A stretch of 64,000 bases of DNA, from contig JADMNL010000028.1 in assembly GCA_016271365.2 (NCBI GenBank), positions 95,759,501 through 95,823,500 of the forward strand, written 5' to 3'. The position numbers and the translations under genes were made by a program. The notes beneath the pieces were generated by a model. That model was given only the letters and a program-made list of their open reading frames with translations. It was not told the origin of the DNA and did no database searches. Shown piece after piece: positions 45,571 to 56,375 of the stretch; within the stretch, counting starts at the first letter, position 1; every line of letters begins with the position of its first letter. This DNA is from Neoceratodus forsteri (Eukaryota; Chordata; Ceratodontiformes; Ceratodontidae).

Positions 45571-45705
45571 AACTCCCGTTCCTCTCAACTTGTCACCTCC
45601 AAACAACTGCTGAACAGTGCTCTAAACTATGCTGTGTTGTTTTTATGCCGGGGGTGGGGGGGGATTTCTACAATTTATTTCTAGCAGGGAAGAGAGGGTG
45701 AAGCT

Positions 45706-45745
45706 GTGCTCACTAGTGTGCTGTTCCTTGGAATGCTGTCTCTCT

Positions 45746-45783
<38 letters not shown>

Positions 45784-46617
45784 ACACTGCTGCAACATAG
45801 CGAATTTTTTTCTGTGGGTTCTAGCCGAGCGAGAAAGTGTGCTCACTGTTTTTTATGCAGCTTCTACAGGTGGCAAGACATGAGGGTTCTAGTGTGGTGG
45901 AAGGTGAAGGGAGATAGAAACTCAGCAGCAGCTTACCGCAAGGTAATAAGGCAAAAGTACGGCCAATGGGATGTTTCCTGCTGTAACTCAGTATGGTACA
46001 GTACCATACTGACATTTATTAGTTTATTTTCAATTAAATCCATGCAATTTACTCCTTCTTTAGTGCTGGCAAGCAGCTCCAGCCCCTCATCGGAGGGGAC
46101 TCATCTCTCAGCGAGGCTTTCCTCACACCCACCCCATCCAGCCATCCCCATGGGTTACCCCTCCCCTGTGATAGGGCTGGTGGTGAGAGGCACCAGCCTC
46201 CCCTACCCATGGAAGCTAACATCTAGATTGCCAGGGGCAGCAGGCGCAGCCTGCCATCATACAGCCTGCCAGCTCAATTCTTTTCTGTTTTCTCCCCAGA
46301 CCCACACATATGCAATGGGCAGGGTGACTGCCTCCACCTCTGTGGAGGCAGTTTTATGCCCTGAGTGTGGGTCCACACTTTCTAGCATCATGCCTGTGCT
46401 GACCCGCAGCATCCGCTGGGTGTCAGTCTACAGAGCGATGCTGAGTCCCCCCACCCCTGAGGAAGGAGAGCTGTCGGTGGATGCTCAGTTATTCCTTGCC
46501 CCAATCGACCCCCGGGTGACCCGAGTCCATTCTCAAACCCAGGTCACCAGCATGGCGCAAGGTAAGGTGTCCAGCACCTCAACCCTCATTGCCACCGAGC
46601 CGGCTATTTTCAATTAA
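45706..46617 (+). CDS. Unassigned 303-codon open frame; first part is microsatellite
   Basis: The longest open frame outside the array and the LINEs. The first ~30 residues come from the CT repeat (LSLSPLSLSLSLSLSV), so the N-terminus is not credible. The last third is more protein-like (EAVLCPECGSTLSS, then SIRWVSVYRAMLSPP). That part coincides with the stretch 46300-46561, bounded by a pyrimidine-rich acceptor and a donor. I recognise no family. The whole ORF is likely chance, and the part inside the splice signals is the only segment worth weighing. Confidence 0.2.
45749..45780 (+). repeat. (CT)n microsatellite
   Basis: An uninterrupted CT dinucleotide run of about 32 bp after a few imperfect CT/CC units. 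It supplies the Ser/Leu run of the overlapping open frames. Confidence 0.95.
46300..46561 (+). other. Candidate internal exon
   Basis: Preceded by a long pyrimidine tract, TTCTTTTCTGTTTTCTCCCCAG (outlined at 46278-46299), and followed by GCGCAAG|GTAAGG at 46562. Length is 262 bp and one frame is open throughout. It lies inside a 565-bp stretch flanked by 16-bp direct repeats (46025-46040 and 46605-46620), so it may have arrived as an insertion. No homologue is recognised. Confidence 0.3.
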
Positions 46618-46699
46618 ATCTAATCAGACTGTAATTCACTTAGGGAAAATGCCTACTTCTGATAATTTGGACAGCCGCATAATCAGGAAGAGAAGCCTG

Positions 46700-46856
46700 C
46701 CACGAGGCTTCTACTGTATGTTGAAAGCCCTAAATCTCTTTATTGACTTGATTGTATTTCAATTGCTGTATGCACTCCTCCCAGATCATGCCTGAAAATA
46801 GGCAACTGTTTGTCTAGTGCACTTACCCAGTCAACAAAAACTAAATAAATAAAATG
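46700..46856 (+). mobile_element. L2 LINE 3' tail
   Basis: The 3' UTR end 'CTCCCAGATCATGCCTGAAAATAGGC...GTCTAGTGCACTTACC' with an AAATAAATAAAA tail (46840-46854). Same family as the tails at 34818 and 36546. Confidence 0.75.
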
Positions 46857-48115
46857 AGTTAGAGGAATGCTGTACTGGTGGAATCCAGACAAATAGTCAA
46901 ATGACTGTGTGATTATCACAGCACAACAGCACAGGTCAGAAATGCTTAACTTTCTGAACCTCATTACTTGGTCCTAAAATAAAATCAGGGAAGCCATTTT
47001 GTAATCGCAGTCATGCATTTCAGGGTGTGCATAACTGAGGGATAATGGCACTTCTTGAGTGTGTTAAACCATCAGCTTCTCCTTGGGCTTCACTTTCCGA
47101 GGTGTGCCGTTATCCCACAATAACGCACACCCTGTCATGCCTTATTGCTTAATTAGTAATTCACAGTTCACATAAATCAAGAATTAGCATTCCACAGTTT
47201 ACGCAAACCATGGATTAGGGTTCCACAAACCAAAAGCATTTCAGAACGGCCAAACCCTTTTGAGTAACCCTTGCCTCAGTGCTTTTGTGCTGAGGTTCTT
47301 TGTCTTTTTAATTTGATTAGAAAATCGTCAGTATTCTTATTTGTCCATCACATTCTAAGTTGTTGTTTTTTCATGGTTCTATGTGAAGAGTGACTTTTAG
47401 AAAACACCATTATGATACCAGAAGCAGAGGCTGCCAGGGAGGGAGCTAAGAGCATCCTATGGACACTTCCTTCCTGGGGGTGGGTTGCTGTGTGCCATTC
47501 ACATAGTGGCTCCTGGTGCGGCATAATGGAGACATTCTTAGTGGCATGGATAACCGCACACTGCCAAATGTCCCCCAGGATGCCGTTATGGAGGGTGGGG
47601 CCCCAGAAAAATCAGAAAAATGCTGCTGGTAACACCAGATGATGGCCTCGGATAGACTGCCTCATGCCACCTAGCTGCTCAAACACGTCATTCCTGCCCC
47701 TCTGAGGATTTCCTGGGTTACTCCCTCACCCAGAAGTAGTTTGTCAGATTGGGTCATGCCTTGATGGGTCAGGTAGCTCAGAAGAGCCCTGATGGGTGAT
47801 ACGCAGTGACAGAGGCTGTCTCATGGCATTGAGTGGGGCCAGCATGAGATCCTGAAGGAGTGGGACTCTGGATCCAAGATAGGCACAAAAAAGAAAGAAA
47901 AAGAAACAACTATAACTTGAAAGCCACGTATTGTACTAGAAGGCTTGCATGGGCTGGTAGACTGATTAAAACGGAGCAGTTCCTCAAAAGGGGTCAATTG
48001 TCATTAAAGTAACAACTTAGTAATATAGTAATACTGTAATATAAGGTCAGAAGGGACTTCAGGTCCAGTCCCCTGCTTCATGCAAGTAGTGGGATAAACA
48101 TCAGGAGCTAACAAG
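46857..48115. other. Intergenic, nothing recognised
   Basis: Contains 'GTGTGCATAACTGAGGGATAATGGCAC' with a partly inverted 'GTGCCGTTATCCCACAATAACGCACACCC' (47025-47130), perhaps a foldback relic. No credible ORF. Confidence 0.35.
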
Positions 48116-48640
48116 CTGCCATGATGGCCCAACTGCAGTGGGTTGTGCTGCCACGCAGGTGACCCAATTCCGGGAACATGTCAGGATGCTGTGTCGAGGG
48201 TCAAGCCTGACTGCAGCAGCTGCCGCTCAGCATTGCGCTGCAGTAGTGGAGGGATGGCACTGTGCTACCAGTGCGGCAGTGACACCTGTGGTGGGGTCAA
48301 CGGAGCTTGCTCCCTCTGCAGGATGTCGCTGCATGCAGCTGAGTTACCAGCTGGCTAAGCATACATCAAGGGGAGTAGGACGGGCAGGGAGAAACACCAA
48401 GGAAAAACCAAGCTCCACCTATATGAAGGCCTGGGTTACTGGCTGCCCTGGATCCAAGTGCCTGCCAGCATGGGATCCTAGCCCACACTGTGCACAGCCT
48501 TGGGGTGCTCTCTCCTTCAATAGCCCTTGCCATGGGGGTGTAGGAGATGTCAGCTGGCGTGGGTCTTGGGGGGGGGGGACCAGGAGTCGACAGGCCTGAG
48601 CAGGGTATATGCCTGATGATGCATTGCTGGGAAAAATAAT
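48116..48640 (+). repeat. Dispersed SINE-like repeat, copy 1
   Basis: Shares an ordered series of words with 50525-51060: 'CAGGTGACC(C/T)', 'GCTCAGCATTGCGCT', 'GATGTCGCTGCATGCAGCTGAG', 'GGCCTGGGTT', 'CAGGGTATAT(G/A)CCTG'. The head, with a GTGACCYRAKTTC B-box-like word, suggests a tRNA-derived element. Two overlapping short open frames carry no domain. It ends in an A/T-rich tail (48635-48660). Confidence 0.5.
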
Positions 48641-48690
48641 AAATAAAATTAAAAAAATCTGAAGTTAATGACTAAGTGCAACCAATGACA

Positions 48691-48882
48691 ATGGCAGTAT
48701 AGCACAGTGGTTTAAGGCTCTGAGCTGCAAATCTGGAAACCTGGGTTTGAATCCCACATCCCCACTTGCATACTGTGTGACCCTCTGGCAAGTCACTTAA
48801 CTTCCTCTTGTGCTCCCAGGCACTAAACAAGCTTTCAGCTTAGTGTGCTACTCCTGGTTGAATAATTGGACAAAAAAAAAAA
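48691..48882 (+). mobile_element. CORE-type tRNA-derived SINE, copy 2
   Basis: Nearly full length: A-box TAGCACAGTGG at 48700, B-box GGTTTGAATCC near 48745, CORE block 'CTGTGTGACC...CAAGTCACTTAACTTCC', 'AGCTTTCAGCTTAGTG' and an A11 tail. AATGACA occurs just before (48684-48690) and just after (48881-48887), a 7-bp target duplication. Confidence 0.88.
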
Positions 48883-48984
48883 TGACATCACTGGGTGTAA
48901 CATCTATAATGGTGCAATATAGTGGCTATAAACAAAAAGAGACATACTGTATACAGAAAGAGAATAAGGGGTAAGCACATATGA

Positions 48985-49170
48985 ACTGGGTAATGGGATT
49001 CAAGCATGCATGGGATAGACACAAAGGACCTTAGAAGCAAGGCAAGGGGTGGGAGGAGAAGAAGACTGGATTTCCAGGAGGGTCTGTGGTGGCACAGTAG
49101 GAAGGGAATATAAGGCAGACTAGGTGGGCCAAGAGGTCCTTCTCTGCCAACAACTTCTATGTTTCTAAGT
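48985..49170 (+). mobile_element. CR1 LINE 3' end fragment
   Basis: The last ~185 bp of a CR1 element, from the 'GGGATTCAAGCATGCATGGGATAGACAC' block to 'GTGGGCCAAGAGGTCC...AACTTCTATGTTTCTA'. The terminal words match the CR1 copies at 33007 and 41440. Confidence 0.82.
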
Positions 49171-50520
49171 TACCTGGAGACACTGCAGTGCTTCTCATCC
49201 CCTTTAAAATGTTGGAATGTCAAAACATCCTAAAAGACCACACATGTGTAGAGTATAAACCATACTATATCCACAGAGGCTGCTTCTCGTGGTCTGTAAC
49301 CTATCTGTTTTTTTATAAGACTATAGCTCTGAGAAATGATCAGTCCCCAAGGACAATCATTAAAGAGGCATTGCTCAGACTGCGAGCAGCCCCAAAGCAG
49401 TTTGCCAAGGTGAATCACAAAAGCGAGATCAAGGTGTAATACAGGGATGCGCTGTTTAAAGTCTTTAACCTTAATATCCTTTTGAAGTGTTGCAGGCATC
49501 TGCTTCATTCTATGAAGGCACACACACATCCTATCCTCATTAATACAATAACCCATGAATTAATTTGTTTTTTCCCCTCTTTTACTCTGTGTTGTTCCCT
49601 CTTGATTTCAGGACAGGGTTATTAAAGAATTATCCTAAAACTCTGCCAGGGCAGATATGTGATTTGCATGTGTGAAAACAGCTTTAAAGACAAGCATCCA
49701 CTGACATAAAATGCCGAAAACCATCAGGTTAAGACCAGTTCCATTTATTTTTAATGTTATCTAGGTTTTCTAGCCTATACCAAGGGTGGATTCTGTGACC
49801 CACAGGGGTTGTTCCACTACACTAAAATGTCTTTTATGTTGCATTTGGCTCCAATTGCTTTAAACAAATATATTGGTAATACTGCTAGCAGGTATTCTGA
49901 ATGTGTCAATTTACCTTGCTGATACTTATTTATTTGAAAATGTTTCACCAGGAAAGACATACTGAGTTGCTAACAGCTTGATTCCAGGTGTATTTTGGGG
50001 GTAAGGGATGTGGAAAATCATACACAGCAAATACAACATAACAGGGTGCATAATCAAAACCTGAAGACAACTCAGTACATGTATAACAGATGTGTGCCAT
50101 ACAGAAAAACTGGAGATAAATTCAGTGATGGAACTGCTCTTACAGAAGAGGTAATGAAGGAAACAGATTGCTTGGGCAGAATTAATTGTGGGGGGGGGGG
50201 GCAGAGTCATGAACAGTTGCAGGAAAGAGAAGAATAGTCATGAAGGAGAGTCTTTAAGCAGAACGCAGAAGAGGCAGAGTGAATTGACAAAGGAAGGAAA
50301 GACCAGAGTTTAGGAAAGCAGTATGAGAAAGCAAATGGCCAACAGTAGATTTTCTAGAAAGAACAGTGAGAGAATGAGAAGTATTATTGCATAGAGTGTA
50401 GTAGGAAGCTGAGGGAGAGGATAAGAGGGATGTTAGGTAGGAGGGAAGGGATACGGTAGTACATGGCAGCTCCATGGTTTCACATGACCAAATGCTTAAA
50501 ATGGTGCTGACCCAAAGCTG
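49171..50520. other. Intergenic, nothing recognised
   Basis: A 108-codon minus-strand frame (49556-49230) and a 94-codon one (50210-49926) show no domain. A G12 run lies near 50190. The purine-rich stretch 50230-50460 (AGAGGAGA-type words) may be low-complexity. Confidence 0.35.
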
Positions 50521-50524
50521 ACTC

Positions 50525-51060
50525 AATGGCCCTGCAGTGGCATGATGCAGTGCTATACAGGTGACCTGAGTTCAATAGCAAGCTGGGGAAGTCACGTTGG
50601 GAGGCAGGCCGGACCCTAGCGACTGCTGGTCAGCAATGTGCTATCATCAGGAAGGGCTGGCATTTGGCGCTGCTGTTGCAGTGACCCCTTAGGTGGGCCA
50701 ACAGAGCATGCTTCCTTGCAAGGAGTGTTGCTGCATGCAGCTGAGACCACTAGGAAGGCTCCACCCAGGCCAGAGGTGGTGAGAGGTCAGGGGAGAAAAC
50801 ATGGAAGTGAATCCCGTACATCGGCTCCATGATGGCCTGGGTTCCACAGCCTTGGGAATTCCACCACAAAGCTGCCACCAGATTCTAGTTCAGTGAATGG
50901 ACTGCCTCAAGTGGAAGGCCCCCCCCCCCTTTCTGGAGCCTGTGCCCTGGAGGTGAAGCCATGGGGACATCAACATTATCAGGAATCCTGAAGGAACCAA
51001 GGATACTGGCCGGAACAGGGTATATACCTGGGACAAATGTGGCCAAGAAAGGAAAAACCT
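50525..51060 (+). repeat. Dispersed SINE-like repeat, copy 2
   Basis: Diverged copy of 48116-48640, in the same orientation and with the same word order. It carries a C10 run (50923-50932). The B-box-like word is GTGACCTGAGTTCAATAGC at about 50562. No ORF is likely to be real. Confidence 0.5.
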
Positions 51061-51299
51061 CTATGGAAAAGGAAAAACAGATGGTGCTGACCCATCTGCA
51101 GCTGGCCATGGTAATGCTGAATCCAGCTACATGTGTGTTTTTTTTGGTCAGCTGGCTACTGATTTTGTGGGATATTGAATTAAAGCCACTGGAATTATAC
51201 CATTTGTCTTAAATGTGGAGACAGCAATAAATTTGCTGACCCTTCCAGTAATCCAGAGACTGATCCTTCCTAGGGGCTGCATTGCCAGAGGTATCAGCA

Positions 51300-51895
51300 G
51301 CAGGTAAGAGGAGGTACTACTGCCCTCGTACAGGTCATTAGTGAGGCTGCATTTGGAATGCAGTGTGCAGTACTGGTGCCCATACCTTAAAAAGAACGTT
51401 AACCTGCTAGAGATGGTCCAAAGGAGGGCAATGAAAATGATCAGGGGCCAGCAGGGTAGAACATATGAGGAGAGGTTGGGGGCCCTGTACATGTACCCGT
51501 GGGGGGGGGACATGATAGAGACCTTCAAGTATTTAAAAGAAATAAATAGGGTGGATAGGAAGGGTCTCTTTAAGCGTAGTGGAAACTGAAACACGAGGGG
51601 ACACAGCCTCAGACTGGATGGGAGGTTCAGGAGGGAGACTAGGAGGCACTGTGTAATGTAGTGGGTGGTGGCAAGTTAGAATGTGCTGCCAGAAGAGGTG
51701 GTTTTATCAAGGACAGAGGGCAGCTTCAAGAGAGGTTGGGATAGAGTTATGGGGAAAATAAGTGTCAAGGGACGAGCAGATTGGGGAAGGGAGGGCCAGC
51801 TGCATAAGCTGAGGACCCTACAACACGAGCAGTCTAGATGAACCAAATGGCCTTTGTCTGCAGGCTTCTTTGTATATTCGTATGTAACCCTTCTC
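51300..51895 (+). mobile_element. CR1 LINE 3' fragment, divergent subfamily
   Basis: Encodes the LYRSLVR...LEYCVQYWCPYLKKN and MVQRRAMKMIRG blocks, then MIETFKYLKEINR, within shifted frames (51341-51589 is the longest). The end 'GGCCTTTGTCTGCAGGCTTC...TATTCGTATG' differs from the other CR1 ends here, so it belongs to another subfamily. The catalytic palm is missing. Confidence 0.8.
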
Positions 51896-53340
51896 CTCTC
51901 TACTCCTGCACTGGTATGCATGAAAGGACTATACACAGGCTATATAGTGTGTACTGTCCTGCTTGAACATTTGGTTTTAGTAGGGCAGGCAAAATATTCA
52001 CAAACATTCAACCTACGATCTGGCTTTGGGCTGACCCCCCACCTCTTGAGTCTAGGGATTTGATGGAATAATGTCTCAGAGAGGTAGGGAGGGGGATCCG
52101 TCCCCACTGGTCAAATTGCTGATGGCTGATATCAGTCAAGGTTGGTACTAACCTTTAGTCAAGGGGGGTTCAATTTCTTGGTGGCTGGAGACCACCGACT
52201 CAGTCTAAGCATCCTTCCATGCCCTCAGGTAGTTCGGGTCCACTGGATGGTTTCAGTCCTGGAAAACAGTGTGTTAGGAGATACCACAGTGCATGCAATA
52301 CATTTTTGAACATCAGAGATCCACACAACTTATGATGTAAAAAGCCATCATTTTATTTCAAAAGGCTCAAGCTACATTTTTCCCTCGAGGCAACATATTT
52401 ACAGTTAGTGCTGTTTGCTGACATTTTGCTCCATTTCTATGGCTCTCAGCCGTGGCACAACACTTCAGGAGACTGAGGGATTTGAACCTCCAGCCTGCAA
52501 GTCACTTCCTAGCCAGGGTACTCTGATCTGACAGGGTACATCGACCCAAATGAGATTCTGCATTTTTCCCTTTTCCTACTGTCTCAAATAAACATGCTGA
52601 CATTCTTCATTCACTGTTTTTCCCTTTGCTAGGTAGAGGTTGAGGAAAATTACCTCACACTTTACTTTCCCTGTGAGCCTTCACTGCTTTCCCCGCCGGT
52701 GGAGGCAGATTACATTTTCTTTACTGTCCCTGTTGCTCTTTCTTTAACGAGGGATAGACTGGACCCAGTTCTTAGTTTAACCCTCAACATGTCCTTACTA
52801 CTAGGCTTCTCTGCTCCCGGACCAAGACAGGAGGAACTCGGGGAGGGGGCCTACCTTCCAACAGCACATAGCAGGAGATACCAATGAATAGAGCAGCCTT
52901 TACCTGGTGGACACAGGAAACACAAAGGATAGGAACTGACACTTCGTAGCCCTCCAGACGATCCAGCTGCCACCTGATTGTCTGTACCCCATGGCAACCA
53001 CCATGTTCTCTGGACTAGCTGAGGAGACGCCCTGTCTCCTCTAAACATCTTTTCGCTGCCACTTCCCCTTCAATCCTACCCCACTGGTGGGTGGTACGGT
53101 GCTTCTGCTGCCATACTTTGAGCAGAGGGGCTGACAGCCCCCTTTACCACAGGCCTCAACAGCCGTCACATGCTGGGCTGCCAGCCACCACAAAACTGAC
53201 ACGCAGCTTCTCCCTCTTCTCTCGAACTCTCTCTCCTTCCAACTGACAACACCCCCTCATGCTTGATAGGTGCGAAAATCCTAGTGCGTGTGCATGCTCT
53301 TGATGCCTTAGAGGACATCTTTAATAATCTCCCTGCAACG
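51896..53340. other. Intergenic; possible minus-strand tRNA-like SINE head
   Basis: At 52478-52488 the minus strand reads GGTTCAAATCC, a perfect B-box, with TGGCTAGG some 20 bp upstream (52515-52508) as a weak A-box. A cloverleaf does not come out clearly, so this is at most a tRNA-derived relic. The rest shows nothing recognised. Confidence 0.35.
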
Positions 53341-53705
53341 GCAGGGGGCTTACATGTATATTTGTATGTTTGCTAATTATTACTTCAAGTTTGTACTCGG
53401 CTTTGTGGATTTGTCCACACCGCTTCATAGCCTTTTGAAAAAAAATGCACCATGGTCCCGGACATCAGCTTGCACGCAAGCAGTGCACAGCATTAAACAT
53501 GTACTAACACGGGCACCACTTTTAGCTTATTTTTCTTCCACGGCTCTGACCATTGCCTCCTGTGATACGTCAGTAATGGGGCTCGGAGCAGTATGCTCCC
53601 AGTTTCAAGCATGTGTGAAAAACCCAATGGCTTATGATTCTTATGTTTTGTTGCCAAATGACCAACACTGCTCAGATGGGGGAATAGAAACTTCAGCATC
53701 CATCT
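53340..53705 (+). pseudogene. Ty3/Gypsy pol fragment (RT thumb to RNase H)
   Basis: A 117-codon open segment (53354-53707) with the order usual at the RT/RNase H junction of Gypsy elements: NYYFKFV, DLSTPLHSLLKK, PWSRTSAC, then 'LTRAPLLAYF' and a CDTSVMGLGAV block with the RNase H aspartate. No LTRs, protease, integrase or gag were found nearby. It is an isolated relic. Confidence 0.75.
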
Positions 53706-53970
53706 GAGCAATGGAGAGTTAGCACACATCTTTTCATGGCCACCAATCTGTACTGAGGACAGACCATAGAGTCTTGGAGGCTCTGCTGTTGGTATCAGGG
53801 ACAGGGAAGAAGAGACTGCACTGGTGGTCAGACCAATTGCACCAGTATAATTTTCTGGTACCTTGGTACTTTGGACAAGATTACTATATTATATATGCAC
53901 CTACCTGATCCCAGTAGCTGCACTGGTAAACATCTGACCACATTTTTACACTGCTCATCAAGCCTCTCCC

Positions 53971-54872
53971 TTGAGGAAAAAGCACACCTGCTCCTGTGCG
54001 ACCGTCATGTACCATCTACTTCGCTCTCTTGTCCTACTATTGCTGCTTTTATCAGGAAATGTGCACCCCAACTCTGAACCCACCCCCACAAGACTGCCTA
54101 AACACAAAGGGCAACTCACTATCATCTCTTTAAACATCAACAGTCTCCTATCTATGTTCTCCCAATTCCAGGCTTGGGTACAGGTGACTAACCCAGACAT
54201 TATTGCACTCACGGAAACCTGGCTTTCCCAGAAAATCCTGGATGCATCAATCTCCCTCGATGGATACAACTCCTTCAGGCAAGATAAAACCACTAAACAT
54301 GGGGGAGGGTGCCTAGTTTATACCAAATCTGGAATAAAGGTGCAGGTCCTTGACTCCAGCCTACACACAAAAGAGGTTCGGATCCTGAATCTTAAGCTAA
54401 GCATAGGTCAACAGAACAAAACACTGCTGCTCGCTACAGTATATATACCACCTGGGCACCAAACTACCGGACTAAAACTAGTCGCAGACAACCTGCAGCA
54501 GTCAGGTACTAATTTGGAGAAGATTGTTATAGGTGACTTTAACATAAATTGGCATCCCAGAAGGAGACAAAAGCCAGGGATCTAATATTCAGCCTATTCG
54601 TAACCCAGATGGTAACCGATAACACTCGGATCAACTACAAAACAGGGAGCAGCTCCCTTATAGACTGGCTCTTTTCCACATATCCAGAGCATATATTAGA
54701 TGTCACCATCCTGCCTGACAGTCTCAGTGATCACTTCCCAGTGAAGTGCACCTGGACAAACCATTTCACCAAAGGCCCACCTAAGGTGTCCAAAAATCAC
54801 TGCCTGAGGCCGGGGACCATTTCAAGCAGTACCTATCACAACTGGACTGGTCTCCTTTGGCAGGAGAGATAG
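53971..54872 (+). pseudogene. L2 LINE ORF2 endonuclease
   Basis: Two overlapping frames (53971-54585 and 54549-54872) hold a hydrophobic leader and all four endonuclease signatures: SLNINSL (Asn), ALTETWL (Glu), GDFNINW (Asp/Asn) and SLSDHFPV (Ser-Asp-His). One frameshift near 54560 and another near 54855 are the main defects, so this is the best-preserved endonuclease in the window. It would nick target DNA for target-primed reverse transcription. Confidence 0.83.
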
Positions 54873-55717
54873 ATGGCAATGAGGCCTTGAATTATTTCAT
54901 AACAAACTTCAACCGTGCTTGTAATATTTTTGCTCCACACAAAACAAAGAAAGTCAGGGGTACCTCCAACCCATGGCTCACTAACTCCCTGAGCAGTTTA
55001 GTGAAGAATAGAGACAATCTCTGGCACATTGCAAAATCATCTGGAACTCCTGCATCACTCATTGCCTACAGGGCAGCTAGAAACGCCTGCACCAAGCTCA
55101 TTCAGCAGGCAAAAGCTTCCTACTATAAGGACCTCTTAAGCAAGAGCTGGGGCTCCAATAGGGAATTCTGGAACTCCATCAAATCCCTAACAGGAAAGAC
55201 CCCTAAGGCTCCACTCGATCTACTAGTAACAAGGGAGGGTTCCCTACAGGAACCCATTGACATCGAAAATGAGCTCAACCATGCTTTCACAGACCTAACT
55301 GGAGTACTCCCTGCTGACTACTTTAAAGATCAGCTTGGGCAACAACACCCCACTACCCCTCTTAACCCCCCAACGGATACAATACCACTATTCTACTTTA
55401 AGCAGGTCACCAAGTCCGAAACCACTAAGCACATTAAGAGGGTTCTTGGCAAGACCAGGATGGGGACTGATCTAGTGGATATAAAACTTGTGGGTCTTTT
55501 CCTAAATGAATTGGCCGGTCCCCTCTTGATGGTGTTTAATGCATCTCTAAGAACAGGGGTGTTTCCAAAACTATGGAAGTTAGCCAATGTCACACCTGTC
55601 TTTAAAGCCGGGGATAAAATTCTAACGTCCAACTGCAGACCAATATCCATTCTACCACCCCTCTCTAAAACACTTGAAAGAATCATGGTCTCAAAGCAGC
55701 TTACAGAGTAGCTTGAT
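54857..55717 (+). pseudogene. L2 LINE ORF2 linker and RT fingers (left part)
   Basis: A 284-codon frame with AYRAARNACTKLIQQAKASY (linker), KTRMGTDLVDIK, LWKLANVTPVFKAGD and NCRPISILPPLSKTLERI, the RT finger motifs. It stops at 55709, just before the CR1 insertion. The intact length suggests a younger insertion than the L2 at 22764. Confidence 0.82.
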
Positions 55718-55783
55718 TCATTCATAGGATTCATAGGATTATCAAGCATGAATAGACTTTTGTCCTTGGTTGCTTGCCTTAGA

Positions 55784-56050
55784 TTAGAGTATCCCATACT
55801 TGTTTGAATAAAAAGTATCCAATCCTCTTTTAAATTGTTCCATTGTGGTACTTGCAACCACCTCATTTGGTAAGCCATTCCATAATTTAATTGCTCTTTG
55901 ACTATACCAGAATTTTCTTTTCAGAAGTTTCCATCTGTCTGCTACTAATTGAAAGGGATGCCCACTAGTATTGTGTAAGGATTCTCTTAGTCTAAGACCA
56001 TAATCTGACCACATTGTTTTATCCTGTAGTGCTCTAAAGGTCATACACAT
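55784..56050 (-). pseudogene. CR1-type LINE C-terminal domain
   Basis: An 88-codon frame with RESLHNTSGHPFQLV, SQRAIKLWNGLPNEVV and FKRGLDTFYSN, the usual end of CR1-like ORF2. It is followed within 60 bp by the terminal 9-bp repeats. Confidence 0.8.
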
Positions 56051-56375
56051 ATCCCCCTCACTCTCCTATATTGTAGGGTAAACATATCCATGTGTTTAAG
56101 TCTCTCTGATTATGTCATGTCACGATATCCCATTATGATCTTCGTGGCTCTTCTCTGCACCCCCTTCAATCTAGCAATGTCTCCCTTTTTGTATGGAACC
56201 CAGACTTGTGCACCATACTCCAAGTGGGGCCGTACTAAAGCCTGATACAAGGGGGTAATGAATTTTTTATCTCTATTTTTAATATGTCGTAGTATACAAT
56301 TTCATTTTTGATTAGTTTTTTTAGTAATGATACTACAATGCGAGCTAAAATGGAGGTTGGAGGTTATAGTTATTC

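Noticed and set aside
45706..45850. Signal peptide or transmembrane N-terminus (Leu/Ser run)
   Set aside because: It is a translation of the CT microsatellite.
52430..52540. Minus-strand tRNA gene
   Set aside because: The B-box is perfect but the A-box is weak, and I could not pair acceptor and anticodon stems.
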